NCBI RefSeq assembly: GCF_018390735.1
Contig: NZ_JAHBCL010000009.1
Location: 1 to 64,000 of the forward strand
Source of the DNA: Fusibacter paucivorans
GTDB lineage: Bacteria; Bacillota; Clostridia; Peptostreptococcales; Acidaminobacteraceae
DNA length: 64,000 nucleotides
Reading direction: 5' to 3'
The notes below the pieces were generated by a model that ran no database searches, had not been told where the DNA came from, and saw only the letters and a list, made by a program, of their open reading frames with translations. Below, piece by piece: positions 44,794-54,014 of this stretch (its first letter is position 1; every line of letters begins with the position of its first letter). Both the position numbers and the translations under genes were made by a program.

Positions 44794-44822
44794 TTCACAA
44801 CTAAAATACTGCATGGTATACT
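44794..44822 (+). promoter_or_regulatory. Promoter of the AEC carrier gene
   Basis: TTCACA (44794-44799), spacer 17, TATACT (44817-44822), 32 bases before the start codon. Confidence 0.65.
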
Positions 44823-44854
44823 GACATAAATGCTTAAACCAAAGGAGAAGGGTC

Positions 44855-45772
44855 ATGTCATTTTTCACCAATATGATTAACTTACAGCTGATGCTCTTTT
44901 CTCTAATCGCAGTAGGCGTCTTGACGAAACGTATCGGCATCGTCGATCAGCATGCGCGCAAGGCGCTTTCAAATTTGCTGATTTTTATTATATTGCCATG
45001 CAGCATTGTTCAGTCCTTTATTGGTACTGACGATGTCAGCGCATCCTTTCTGATTAGTTGTATCCAGGCCATTGTCCTCTCAATGCTGATTCAGCTCTTT
45101 GCCATCAACATCAGCAAAGTAATCTTTGCAAAATTTGACGAAGGCAAGAAGAGCGTACTTTCATACGGCCTCATTACTTCCAATTCGAGTTTCATTGGCA
45201 TTCCTATTGCCGAATCGCTCTATGGCAGCATGGGCGTGCTTTATACATCCATCTTTCAAATTCCGATCCGCATCACTATGTGGACAGCGGGGTTATCGCT
45301 CTTTACAGATGTCAAAAAACGCGATGCCTATCGCAAAGTAATCAAGCATCCGTGTATCATTGCCATCTTTGTTGGCTTTATCCTCATGCTTGCCCCCATT
45401 ACACTGCCAACTTTTATGACGTCAGCAATTAAGCGAATTAGTCAGTGCAGTATCCCCGTTTCAATGATCGTCATCGGTGCCATTTTATCAGATGCCGATT
45501 TGAAAACGCTATTTTCTCCGGCAGTTCTCTTTTTTACAGCGATTCGACTCATCATCTTTCCCGTATCGGTCTATTTTGTACTCATGCCGTTTCATCTTGA
45601 TCCCTTGCTCGTCAATATTTGCGTCATTATGACCGGGATGCCGGCTGGGAGTACAACCTCTATTCTAGCGGATACCTACAAGGGAGATTCCATGTTTGCC
45701 TCTCAAATCACCTTTGTTTCAACACTCTTTTCAATCTTTACCATTCCCATGCTCAGCCTGCTCTTTGCCTAA
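44855..45772 (+). CDS. AEC (auxin efflux carrier) family transporter
   Basis: A 305-residue membrane protein with about ten helices in two inverted repeats, each with a broken helix (ITSNSSFIGIPIAESLYG in the first, MTGMPAGSTTSILADTY in the second). Bacterial relatives carry malate, malonate or similar acids. AAAGGAGAAGG precedes the ATG. It is a single-gene unit with its own promoter and hairpin. Confidence 0.88.
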   Translation: MSFFTNMINLQLMLFSLIAVGVLTKRIGIVDQHARKALSNLLIFIILPCSIVQSFIGTDDVSASFLISCIQAIVLSMLIQLFAINISKVIFAKFDEGKKSVLSYGLITSNSSFIGIPIAESLYGSMGVLYTSIFQIPIRITMWTAGLSLFTDVKKRDAYRKVIKHPCIIAIFVGFILMLAPITLPTFMTSAIKRISQCSIPVSMIVIGAILSDADLKTLFSPAVLFFTAIRLIIFPVSVYFVLMPFHLDPLLVNICVIMTGMPAGSTTSILADTYKGDSMFASQITFVSTLFSIFTIPMLSLLFA

Positions 45773-45819
45773 TGGATGCAATCGGCAATCTAAAAAAGCA
45801 CCTAAATCATCACGTCATC

Positions 45820-45861
45820 AGCCGCCTTGATAAACGATTTTATAACATTTATCAGGCGGCT
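45820..45861 (+). terminator. Hairpin after the AEC carrier gene
   Basis: AGCCGCCTTGATAA (45820-45833) and TTATCAGGCGGCT (45849-45861) pair with one bulge; the T-run after it is weak. Confidence 0.6.
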
Positions 45862-45922
45862 GGTTTCGTAGATTGGAAAGGAGCTTTTTTTCATTAAAAT
45901 ATGATGTGTCATTTCCCCGATT

Positions 45923-46663
45923 TTAATCGGTAAATCCTTGCTTTTTCGCAATTGCCATGATGTCCTGCCGTTTGTCAATAACTGCCTGCAATTTTGCAAC
46001 AACTTGGTCACTAAAACTGTCAACGCGTTTATTGGCATTTCTAAGATCATAATAGGTTTGCATTTCTTCATCATAATCGGCAATTTCTGTTAAATAACTG
46101 TCAAATGACTGGTAACTGTTTTCAAATATTTTAAGTGTATTGGCCATTCTGGGTTTTAGCTGCGGCGATTGGTTTGGATAACCCAAGCCAAGCCCGACGA
46201 CAGGAAAAGTTAACGGCGGCAGCTTCAACAATTCGCATAATTTTTCAGCGTCGTTGAGAATGCTGCCGAGAAACATGGCGCCAAGTCCGATGCGCTCTGC
46301 CGCATTGACGACATTTTGCGCTGCAAGGCATGCATCTGTAACACCTTGGAAAAAACGATCCATATCAGATGCATAAAAAACTGAACCCGCTTTTTCCTTA
46401 GCAATTTGCGCATTGCGATGTTGATCTGCAATAAAGATAAGCAGTTCCGGCGCTCTCGCCACATACTTTTGATGACAGATTTCAGCAATCGACTGTTTCA
46501 GTTCAGGATCGGTAACACGAATAATCGAATACTGCTGCATGCCGTTGGAAGTTGCCGTCTGTCGGGCAACAGCCATCAGCTGATCAAATAGCGTTTCTGG
46601 AATAGGTTCTTGTTTGAATTGACGAATGGTGCGATGCTCGAGCTGCGATTGCAGGTTGTTCAT
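45923..46663 (-). CDS. Nitroreductase-family flavoprotein (NfsA-like)
   Basis: A 246-residue FMN-dependent NAD(P)H oxidoreductase. The RTIRQFKQEPIP start with its Arg for FMN phosphate, ATSNGMQQYSIIRV, and GLGLGYPNQSPQLKPRM are typical of the NfsA/FRP group that reduces nitro compounds or quinones. GGGAGG lies nine bases before the ATG. It is divergent from a YdcZ-type gene and shares a promoter region with palindromes. Confidence 0.88.
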   Translation of the reverse strand: MNNLQSQLEHRTIRQFKQEPIPETLFDQLMAVARQTATSNGMQQYSIIRVTDPELKQSIAEICHQKYVARAPELLIFIADQHRNAQIAKEKAGSVFYASDMDRFFQGVTDACLAAQNVVNAAERIGLGAMFLGSILNDAEKLCELLKLPPLTFPVVGLGLGYPNQSPQLKPRMANTLKIFENSYQSFDSYLTEIADYDEEMQTYYDLRNANKRVDSFSDQVVAKLQAVIDKRQDIMAIAKKQGFTD

Positions 46664-46758
46664 ATGTCATGCCTCCCTTACGATTTACAGATATCCTTTT
46701 CATACCCAATTGCACGAACGCTAAAAGCACCCTAAAGCCATTTACAACTTTTTTACAT

Positions 46759-46843
46759 TTTAGCTTGTATCTTAGCTAAAGCTCTGCTATGATATTGAAA
46801 TGCCGCCAAAGCGCAGCAGTATAAAATACCTATACCGCTGCGC
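46759..46843 (+). promoter_or_regulatory. Promoter, operator-like repeat and leader hairpin before ydcZ-type gene
   Basis: TTGTAT (46765-46770), spacer 17, TATGAT (46788-46793). TTTAGCT-N8-AGCTAAA (46759-46780) overlaps the -35 box. In the leader, GCGCAGCAGTATA (46811-46823) pairs with TATACCGCTGCGC (46831-46843) with one mismatch, a strong hairpin without T-run. Confidence 0.6.
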
Positions 46844-46900
46844 CTTGAACGCACATGCACATCTTAATAAATTGCCATTTTAATTTTAAGGGAGGAAGTC

Positions 46901-47356
46901 ATGTCCTATCTTTACTATCTTTTATCTTTTGTCGCCGGTACTGCTGTCGCCATTCAAGTCGGCATTAACAGTCAGCTTCGCCAAAGTATTGGCAATCCTG
47001 TCCTGTCATCATTAATAAGTTTTGCCGTTGGCACCCTCAGCCTTGCCGTTATTTTCTTTGCCTCTATTCTCAATAAGAGTTATGTTATTGATCGCCAAAC
47101 GCTATTCACAGGCATGCCTTGGTGGCTTTTTACCGGCGGACTATTTGGCGCCTTTTATATCTTCATGTCCATTATCGCACCTCAGAAAATCGGTTTCGCC
47201 AATATGTTCAGCATGGTCATCTTCGGTCAAGTACTGCTCTCAATTCTCTTCGACCACTTTGGACTCTTCGGCAATGCTGTTCACGCATTAAATCCCATGC
47301 GCCTTATAGGACTCGTTCTCTTAATCGGCGGCGTCTATATTATTCAGAAATTTTAA
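46901..47356 (+). CDS. YdcZ-like DMT family membrane protein (DUF606)
   Basis: A 151-residue half-size transporter with five helices. It shows AGTAVAIQVGINSQLRQSIGNPVLSSLISF, typical of YdcZ (DUF606) proteins that pair as dimers to export small compounds; here shortened for length as QVGINSQLRQ and GNPVLSSLISF. AAGGGAGG precedes the ATG. A 100-base leader with a stable hairpin lies upstream. Confidence 0.82.
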   Translation: MSYLYYLLSFVAGTAVAIQVGINSQLRQSIGNPVLSSLISFAVGTLSLAVIFFASILNKSYVIDRQTLFTGMPWWLFTGGLFGAFYIFMSIIAPQKIGFANMFSMVIFGQVLLSILFDHFGLFGNAVHALNPMRLIGLVLLIGGVYIIQKF

Positions 47357-47405
47357 CACTGTCTAAATGTGGTCATTCGGAATAATTGTCAGCCTAATCA
47401 CCATT

Positions 47406-48053
47406 CTAAAAATCTTCTTTTAGAATATAAAGCGCCATTGTCTTCTGCGTTGCCGCATCATAGTTGACAGAAAGATAAACATCACCGTATTGAAAGTGCA
47501 TATCGCCGTCGCTGTCGCTGGTTGGCTCTCCAAATACGGTTTTAAAGGCATCAATTGTATCGCCGAGTACGACACCGTCCAAGTCGATCTCAGAAGAAGT
47601 TGTGAACACTTGACTAACGGTATTATCGTTAAACCAAACGCGTATCCCTTCGTTTTCAAATGCCAGACCGCCTTCATCCGTTTTCTCCGGCGTTTCATTT
47701 AGTGTTTCCGTCAACGTTTGTTCATCCATTCCCAAAAGGCTAATGTAGGTTTCAAATTTGTTATCCTTTGTTTCGATCGCTTCATGATCTGCATTAGCAG
47801 ACGCTTCTTCTGCCGTTTCCCCTTCCGTCGCATCAGATTCTATGGGCCCTTCTGCTTCATCATCCTGTCCTGCTGCATTATCACTTTGTTCACTATTTGG
47901 CAAATTATTCTGAGGATCATCTTGACTTGTCGTATCTTTACATCCCGTTAATGCAACGGTGGCAAGCACACTGATTAAAAGCGTCAATAACAGCATTCTC
48001 AATCGCTGTCCTCTCAGCATACCCGTTTTATGGTTCAATGATTGTTTAAACAT
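47406..48053 (-). CDS. Lipoprotein with acidic linker, function unknown
   Basis: A 215-residue exported lipoprotein with lipobox VALTGC near residue 38. An acidic linker (about 40-95, rich in Asp, Glu, Ser, Asn) leads to a folded C-terminal domain of about 115 residues (LLGMDEQTLTETLNE, RVWFNDNTVSQVF). The latter may be an SmpA/BamE-like small domain, but I do not recognise it with certainty. GAAAGGAG lies before the ATG. It follows the beta-propeller lipoprotein gene by 23 bases in a likely operon. Confidence 0.72.
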   Translation of the reverse strand: MFKQSLNHKTGMLRGQRLRMLLLTLLISVLATVALTGCKDTTSQDDPQNNLPNSEQSDNAAGQDDEAEGPIESDATEGETAEEASANADHEAIETKDNKFETYISLLGMDEQTLTETLNETPEKTDEGGLAFENEGIRVWFNDNTVSQVFTTSSEIDLDGVVLGDTIDAFKTVFGEPTSDSDGDMHFQYGDVYLSVNYDAATQKTMALYILKEDF

Positions 48054-48076
48054 ATGTGTCTCCTTTCAGCGGTGCC

Positions 48077-49231
48077 CTATTTGAGATAAATGACATAAGA
48101 AACATCCATTGCTTTCATGGCTTTCGTTTCTGCAATGCTCGTCAGCAACTTGTCACCGGATGGGCTCCATTTGACACCGTCCACGACATCGACAAATTCT
48201 CTGGAAACGAACAGGTCTGTCATCTTATTCAAATGAAGAATATGTAGGCCCGTTTTTTGTTCATCTTCTGATATGACGATATACGCCAATTTATCCTGCT
48301 GAGGCGACCATTCAATACCAAAAATCGCACTGCCTTCAGCCAACACTTCGTTTTCATCTCCTGTTAAGTTCATTCGAACGAGCGACACCGTCTCATTATC
48401 AATACGACGTTCAACCGCAAAGGCATCCCGATTAGGCGACAATTCAAATCCTAACACAGCATCGGCAATTGTCGAACGAATCCCTCGCGATAGGTCATAT
48501 GCCTTAAGGGTTCGGTCTGTACCAACGTAATAGATATTGTCACCAACTTTCACTGCACGCTGCGTTTGCATACTACCGATACCATCCATATAATCCACTG
48601 TTTGATCTGCATTGATAATACAAACACCGTCTTTCCCATAGGGAACGATGACTTCATCATTGCTAAGCCATTCCGCCTTCCCATATCCCATTGGTACATC
48701 CACCGTTACTTTCGCCTTGCCATTCGCATCCGACATCTCACCCATCGTCATGCCATCGATAACTTTCGCGTAAAAAAGATGCTGTCTATCCGGTGAAATA
48801 ATCGGCGCCCATATGTAGGCTGATGGTTCTGAAAGCTGTTTCAGCCTTGCGTCATTTAGCTGAAATGCATAAAGACTCTGCACGGTCTGAACAGCATTAA
48901 AAGCAACCACCGGTGAAATCGCCTCATTGGGTCTCGTCACCAAAACAGTATCATCATCAAGCCAGCCTTCACCACGCATTCCTTCATAACGCTCTATTTT
49001 CTGAAAGTCAAAACGATTGTTCAGCGTCATGTAAGTATCTGATGCTTCTGCATCATCCAGAGGTGTAAGCATCACGAGGGTTTCCTCACCCACTGAAACA
49101 GTTTTTCGATGATATGCATCTGATTGGCAGGCTGTCAGCAGACTGATGCTCATAGCGCTCAACACACCCGTCAATAAAAAAATTCGCCAAGATCGGTGCT
49201 TTATTGTCATTCGATTAAACTTAATCATCAT
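48077..49231 (-). CDS. TolB-like beta-propeller lipoprotein
   Basis: A 384-residue lipoprotein (lipobox SLLTAC near residue 35) with repeated propeller blades; WSP-type motifs appear as IISPDRQHLFYA, ELSPNRDAFAVE, EWSPQQDKLAYI and KWSPSGDKLLTS. Such proteins usually bind partner proteins or cell-wall parts. TTAGGAG precedes the start. The sensor kinase and response regulator genes lie just upstream on the same strand, so it may belong to their regulon. Confidence 0.8.
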   Translation of the reverse strand: MMIKFNRMTIKHRSWRIFLLTGVLSAMSISLLTACQSDAYHRKTVSVGEETLVMLTPLDDAEASDTYMTLNNRFDFQKIERYEGMRGEGWLDDDTVLVTRPNEAISPVVAFNAVQTVQSLYAFQLNDARLKQLSEPSAYIWAPIISPDRQHLFYAKVIDGMTMGEMSDANGKAKVTVDVPMGYGKAEWLSNDEVIVPYGKDGVCIINADQTVDYMDGIGSMQTQRAVKVGDNIYYVGTDRTLKAYDLSRGIRSTIADAVLGFELSPNRDAFAVERRIDNETVSLVRMNLTGDENEVLAEGSAIFGIEWSPQQDKLAYIVISEDEQKTGLHILHLNKMTDLFVSREFVDVVDGVKWSPSGDKLLTSIAETKAMKAMDVSYVIYLK

Positions 49232-49363
49232 CGTCTCCTAACGAAGTGATGCTATTAGCATACGCTTCAATCTTTTCATCACAATAAACAAATGTATCCA
49301 CATTGTAAACAATATCAACTTCACTGCAAACGCATCCTTAATCACTTTGCTTGTTCCGACATT

Positions 49364-50818
49364 TTAAGCGATCGGCATCCGTACGGTAAATCGCGTTCCG
49401 CCGGTTACTTCATCTTCGACTGTAATCTGTCCACCCAGTTTTTCCACAAGCCCCTTAACCAGCGCCAATCCGATGCCGCTGCTTTCATCATCACCGGCAC
49501 GGCTCTGATCAATGCGGTAAAAAGGCTCAAAGATCGCAGTTTTCTCTGATTCAGAAATGCCCACGCCCGTATCTGCGACTTCTAAACACGCCATCTGATC
49601 CATTTCAAAACAACGAATGGTTATCCTCCCGTTTGGCCGATTGTATTTAATCGCATTATCGAGGAGATTAATGGCGATTTGCATAACGGCTTCTCTATCA
49701 GCATAGACGCAAACCGGTTCAAATGCTTGTATCATCTCCAGCCCACGATGCTGTGCCTTTCCATGAACGTGCTGTACGGCAACTTCCAGACATTCGCCCA
49801 AGTTTAAGACCTCACACTTGAGCTGAAAATCATAATGCTCCATTGCCGTTAAACGCAATACGCGATTGACCATTTCTGAAAGCCGACTGACTTCCTTTTG
49901 AATATAAGCGGCAGCTTCACCGTGCAGTTCCCTATCGGATTCATACATTTGAATCAAGTCAGCGTAGGCCTTGATCACTGTCAACGGCGTTCTGAATTCA
50001 TGTGTCACATTGCCAATGAAGCGTTTCTGATGCTGTCCCATTGCTTCCAAATCGTCAACAGCATGACGCAGCTTATCCTGTTCTGAATGCAGCGCGTTCA
50101 TTTGCCTCGCTATGGTTTCACCCATATGCCAAATGGCCTCGCTGAGTTCACCAAGTTCATCCTTTCGTACCAGCCGCACCACCTCTTTCGGTCGACCAGC
50201 CTCAATAGCTGCCGCAGACGCTGTTAACTGTGCCAATCCTTTTGTCAGCGGATGACTAAAGACAATCGCCCCAACTAACGTTACGACAAAGACAATGCCT
50301 GCCATCGACATCAACCGTTTTGTCATCAGTCCGTAAAAAGCATTCATTGCCGATACATCGTCATCGTATCGCAAAACGCCGATTTGCTGATTCGTATTGC
50401 TGAGCGGTGTTAAAAAATGAACCGTATTACCGCGCTGTACATACACATTCTGCCCGTCCAGCGCATACGGCATCATTTTCTCAACGGCCACTGTCGGTAA
50501 ATAAGACCTTGAGTCTGCGATAATTTCACCATCTCTATCGTAGAGGACAACCCGAAGCCCACTGATGAGATCAAATCGCTTTACCAGTGCTGCTGCCCTT
50601 GTATGGATAAAAGCCTGCGGATCGACGATGGACTCCATCAAATAAGTCTGCTTAATATAGTCATTCGCAATTTCACCGCGCTCCATAAGTGTGCGCTCGA
50701 ACTCCTGTCGCTGATAATTCCGAATATTAAAGAGAACCAAGGCACTCAATGCCGTTATGGCAATCAGCAGAATCGTCGCTAAAAAGAACCCCGTTTTAAA
50801 TTTGATGCTCTGCTTCAC
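49364..50818 (-). CDS. Sensor histidine kinase (PhoR/ResE type)
   Basis: A 484-residue membrane kinase: helix at about 8-30, external PAS-like sensor (30-155), second helix near 165-185, HAMP (185-240), phosphoacceptor H in IGNVTHEFRTPLTVIKAY, then ATP-binding N, G1 and G2 boxes (NLLDNAIKYN, DTGVGIS, GIGLALVKGL). It phosphorylates the adjacent response regulator. The start is GTG 50818, five bases behind GGAGG and overlapping the end of the regulator gene, so the two are coupled. Confidence 0.92.
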   Translation of the reverse strand: MKQSIKFKTGFFLATILLIAITALSALVLFNIRNYQRQEFERTLMERGEIANDYIKQTYLMESIVDPQAFIHTRAAALVKRFDLISGLRVVLYDRDGEIIADSRSYLPTVAVEKMMPYALDGQNVYVQRGNTVHFLTPLSNTNQQIGVLRYDDDVSAMNAFYGLMTKRLMSMAGIVFVVTLVGAIVFSHPLTKGLAQLTASAAAIEAGRPKEVVRLVRKDELGELSEAIWHMGETIARQMNALHSEQDKLRHAVDDLEAMGQHQKRFIGNVTHEFRTPLTVIKAYADLIQMYESDRELHGEAAAYIQKEVSRLSEMVNRVLRLTAMEHYDFQLKCEVLNLGECLEVAVQHVHGKAQHRGLEMIQAFEPVCVYADREAVMQIAINLLDNAIKYNRPNGRITIRCFEMDQMACLEVADTGVGISESEKTAIFEPFYRIDQSRAGDDESSGIGLALVKGLVEKLGGQITVEDEVTGGTRFTVRMPIA

Positions 50819-50819
50819 A

Positions 50820-51491
50820 TCAACCTCCAATTTTATAGCCAACGCCATAAACCGTTTGGATTAAATGCTCATACGCCGTACCTAATTTCTTCCTAAGCCT
50901 TTGAACGTGAATATCAACTGTTCGGGTACCGCCTTCATAGGTCATCTCCCAAAGCATATCCAGTAGCATCTCGCGTTCATAAACCCTACCGGGGTGTGCG
51001 ACCAATAACGCCAGCAGATCAAACTCTTTTGGCGTCAATGAAAGTATACGTCCATCAACTCGCGCTTCACGTCTGGACGGAATCACACAAATCGCGTCAT
51101 ATTGATACTGCACTGCGGTTGCTTCTTTTCCAAGCCGTCTAATCAGCGCTTTGACACGTGCCATCAATTCGCGCATATCGAACGGTTTTGTCAGATAATC
51201 GTCTGCACCAAAAGCCAGCCCCAGCACTTTATCGACAATATCATCTTTTGCTGTCAGTAATATAATCCCCGCGGACGAATTGCCCTCCATCGCTTTGCAA
51301 ACCTCTAAACCACTGAGTTCAGGCATCATAATATCAAGAATTAGTATATCCGGTTTAAACTGCGCCGCCAGTGTCAGTGCTTCGCGCCCATTGCATGCCG
51401 TTTCTACCGTGTACCCCTCTCGTTTTAAGGCATAACTGACTGCACTGACAATACCGGCTTCATCATCTGCAATTAATATTTTTTCAGGCAT
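50820..51491 (-). CDS. OmpR/PhoB family response regulator
   Basis: A 223-residue regulator with a receiver domain (1-118; phosphoacceptor Asp in ILDIMMPE, K in LTKPFD) and a winged-helix DNA domain (125-223; TVDIHVQRLRKKLG). It is the first gene of the two-component pair. Target genes are not evident; two lipoprotein genes lie downstream. Confidence 0.94.
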   Translation of the reverse strand: MPEKILIADDEAGIVSAVSYALKREGYTVETACNGREALTLAAQFKPDILILDIMMPELSGLEVCKAMEGNSSAGIILLTAKDDIVDKVLGLAFGADDYLTKPFDMRELMARVKALIRRLGKEATAVQYQYDAICVIPSRREARVDGRILSLTPKEFDLLALLVAHPGRVYEREMLLDMLWEMTYEGGTRTVDIHVQRLRKKLGTAYEHLIQTVYGVGYKIGG

Positions 51492-51870
51492 GGTTCCCCC
51501 TTTTTTATTTTATGACAATTGCTCTTTAATGTGAATCAGCTTCTAAATGAGGCAATTTTAAGGCGATTATGCAAATTCCTTAAACATCACTTTTGCATCC
51601 TTCATTTATTTGTATCCTTCATTTAATTGTAACCGGTGACCCTCAGTAAATACTATCAATCAACCGCATCATTTTTCAGTTTTCATTGGATACTCTCTCC
51701 CATTATAAAAAGGAAATATAAACAAAATGTATCCAATCGTAAAAAAATACGGCAGTCGTAAAGAAAACGCTAAAGATTATGATGAGATTTTCCATCTTTT
51801 GATCCTTCAAGGCACATTAAAAACCGCGGGAACGCTTTTCGGTTCCCGCGGCTTCAGACATTTTCAGCCA
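51492..51870. other. Intergenic region before the response regulator
   Basis: The 379 bases contain the yjdF terminator and AT-rich sequence. A short plus-strand frame (51727-51936) runs through the terminator and into the antisense of yjdF; it is not supported as a gene. No clear promoter hexamers were recognised. Confidence 0.4.
51818..51855 (-). terminator. Terminator of yjdF
   Basis: CCGCGGGAAC (51824-51833) and GTTCCCGCGG (51842-51851), followed by TTTTTAA on the minus strand. Confidence 0.9.
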
Positions 51871-52290
51871 TTAATGGCCACGCTTTTTTTGCTTCTTTTT
51901 CACTTGTTTCTGTTCATATCGAGCCGCAGCTGTTAAAGCACTGCGTTCTTTGGCCGCTTTGCGCCGAACACATTTCTGCGCTTCATATTGCGCGGCAATA
52001 ACTGCCTGAGCTTTGGAACGCACATCCTGATCAATCGTCTGCCGATGAATCGCGCGCTGCAATCGCTTGGGGTTTATCGTTTTCACCGCCGTGCCATCAT
52101 CAACGCCTTCACTAAAAGTCAAATGCTTGTATTGATTCATTAAAAATACATAGACTTCAGCTGTACTCGGTTCAGCACCAAAGGTTACCTTACTCGCCTG
52201 AAAAGTCCCCTCAGTCCAGCGTTCAAAAACGCCGACCCAATAGGGTGATTCAAAAAAAACGGTTAACTGTCCTCTTAAAAAAATGCTCAT
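51871..52290 (-). CDS. yjdF: YjdF family protein (DUF2992)
   Basis: A 139-residue basic protein of the YjdF family, whose function is unknown though it is linked to tolerance of azaaromatic compounds through its riboswitch. The start FLRGQLTVFFESPYWVGVFE and the segment EVYVFLMNQY are typical. The C-terminus is a basic helix rich in Lys, Arg and Ala ending QVKKKQKKRGH. AAGGAGGG lies three bases before the ATG and can pair with the riboswitch. Confidence 0.9.
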   Translation of the reverse strand: MSIFLRGQLTVFFESPYWVGVFERWTEGTFQASKVTFGAEPSTAEVYVFLMNQYKHLTFSEGVDDGTAVKTINPKRLQRAIHRQTIDQDVRSKAQAVIAAQYEAQKCVRRKAAKERSALTAAARYEQKQVKKKQKKRGH

Positions 52291-52327
52291 ATTCCCTCCT
52301 TATTTGAACGGCATTTTTTCAAGAATG

Positions 52328-52448
52328 GACAACCCAGGAGGGCAGGTTACTGACGGTTTTACAGCGCTCTATCATCTTTCTCCATAAACCGCATCCGGAC
52401 TACCAACCGGATCGTGTTTTTATCCTGTACACGTACATTTTCAGTTTA
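52328..52448 (-). ncRNA. yjdF riboswitch
   Basis: On the minus strand upstream of yjdF: hairpin ATCCGG-N8-CCGGAT with the loop TTGGTAGT, helix CGTGT/ACACG around ACAGGATAAAA, and long pairing GCGGTTTA/TAAAACCG, followed by CAGTAACCTGCCCTCCTGGG. These fit the yjdF motif RNA, which binds azaaromatic compounds. CCCTCCT (52342-52336) is exactly complementary to the Shine-Dalgarno AGGAGGG (52300-52294), which points to translational control. A TATAAG -10 box lies at 52460-52455. Confidence 0.85.
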
Positions 52449-52544
52449 ACACATCTTATAGCGTCACATCAACCGAATTTAAGCCCTCGCTTTGACAGCA
52501 TCAGCCTTATTGTCTTCTGTCCTTATCGTTGGCTGTACTGTCTT

Positions 52545-53711
52545 TTATTTGCCCTTTAACACCATCATTGCTACATCGTCGTTAAAGTGTGTCTCTTTCG
52601 ATTTGTGAATCATATGAAAGGCATAGAGTACTTCGTCCAGAAAATCTTTTGGTGATTGCGTCCACATTGTTTGGAACTTTTCTGCTACTTTTTTGACCTC
52701 TGTCCACGCCGTTATATCCGATGCTTCACCGGAACAGAAAAGACCATCTGTATAGAGAAAAATGCTGTCGTCACTTTCAAAGGGGATCACTTCCGTTTCA
52801 AATGCAATATCATCAAAAATACCAACGATAAAGCCATTTTGTTCAATGGTCTGTATCACGTCTTCCGATGAAATATAAATAAGTGGATATGGCTGTCCGG
52901 CATTGGCATAGTAGAGTTTGCCATGATCAATAATCCCTACGAATGCCGTGAAGACAAAGTAATGATCTCTCCCTGCAAAATCAAAGTATTCAAAGATCGC
53001 TCGGTTCATATCTTCCAGAATTTCATGCGGCATATACGCTGTATGATCGACACACTTTCGGAACAGAATTTTAACCATGGACGATGCCATACCGGCTGCA
53101 ATACCATGTCCCGTCACATCTGCGATCATAAAGTAGACGCGCCCATCTCTCTCAACGCAGTCAAAAAAATCGCCGCCAATCCCAAGTGATGGCTGATACT
53201 TAATATAGAGATCTATGTCTTCAAAACTATCCGACTTCGGCAGCATAATATTGGCAAAGACATTGGCATTTTTAAGTTCTTCCTGAATTTCCCGATTAAG
53301 CTCAAAAATAGTCCGGCTCTGCTCATACATAATCAGTGCGTTTTTTGCTTTGAGCGGCAAGATAATGTTCATATCATCCGGTGACAAAGGCTTCGTAAAG
53401 TAGTCCACTGCACCGCTTTTCAACGTGCTCTCTATCGAGGCAATCTCCCGAATGGAACTGTTGACGATAACCGGAATATCTCGGCTTCGTTCATGACTCT
53501 TAAGTTTTTTCAGCGTTTCATAGCCATCCATTTTCGGCATAATTAAATCCAGCATTATGAGGTCAATCTGCTTCTTTGAAACAATCTCTAAAACTTCTAA
53601 CCCATTTGCCGCCTCTTCAAACGTTACATTTTGTAAACTTTGCGATAAAATTTCCTTAACCAGCATCCGATTCATATTAGCATCATCTGCAATGAGAATA
53701 CAGTAACCCAA
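52545..53711 (-). CDS. Response regulator with PP2C (RsbU/SpoIIE-like) phosphatase domain
   Basis: A 388-residue protein: receiver (1-120; Asp in LIMLDLIMPKMDG, K in FTKPLS), a linker helix, and a PP2C-type phosphatase (165-385; GIGGDFFD, VTGHGIAAG, YTDG, NDDVAMMV metal sites intact). Phosphorylation of the receiver probably switches the phosphatase, which would dephosphorylate the STAS protein encoded just upstream. The start is TTG, behind GGGGGTG. Last gene of the antiporter/partner-switch operon. Confidence 0.9.
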   Translation of the reverse strand: MGYCILIADDANMNRMLVKEILSQSLQNVTFEEAANGLEVLEIVSKKQIDLIMLDLIMPKMDGYETLKKLKSHERSRDIPVIVNSSIREIASIESTLKSGAVDYFTKPLSPDDMNIILPLKAKNALIMYEQSRTIFELNREIQEELKNANVFANIMLPKSDSFEDIDLYIKYQPSLGIGGDFFDCVERDGRVYFMIADVTGHGIAAGMASSMVKILFRKCVDHTAYMPHEILEDMNRAIFEYFDFAGRDHYFVFTAFVGIIDHGKLYYANAGQPYPLIYISSEDVIQTIEQNGFIVGIFDDIAFETEVIPFESDDSIFLYTDGLFCSGEASDITAWTEVKKVAEKFQTMWTQSPKDFLDEVLYAFHMIHKSKETHFNDDVAMMVLKGK

Positions 53712-53726
53712 ATCATCACCCCCGAA

Positions 53727-54014
53727 TCAATCACTCATTTCAAAAAACTGATCGAGCTTCATCAGTTTAAACAACATCTGTACATCCGCATTGGCGCCAA
53801 TAACTCTAAAATGTTTTTCCATACCCTTTGCACGTTTAAAAACACTGATAATAAAGGTAACACCTGTTGAATCAATATTGTCATTGCCTGCCAAGTCTAA
53901 TATAAGTTCATTAAAATCATCGATCTCCGTAAAAATTTGTTCAACTTCTTTTTGATAAGCTGCAACGTTGTTGGCCGTTAAGCCATCCTTAATTGTCATT
54001 TTCAAATGATTCAT
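53727..54014 (-). CDS. STAS-domain anti-sigma factor antagonist (RsbV/SpoIIAA-like)
   Basis: A 95-residue STAS protein. The phosphorylatable Ser lies in NIDSTGVTF. In the partner-switch scheme the unphosphorylated form binds the anti-sigma kinase and frees its target. It overlaps the kinase gene by four bases and precedes the PP2C regulator by 15, so the three proteins are made together. Confidence 0.92.
   Translation of the reverse strand: MNHLKMTIKDGLTANNVAAYQKEVEQIFTEIDDFNELILDLAGNDNIDSTGVTFIISVFKRAKGMEKHFRVIGANADVQMLFKLMKLDQFFEMSD

Noticed and set aside
51727-51936. 69-codon plus-strand frame after an AAGGAAA
   Set aside because: It runs through the yjdF terminator and antisense to yjdF; the hydrophobic end comes from the antisense of a Lys-rich tail.
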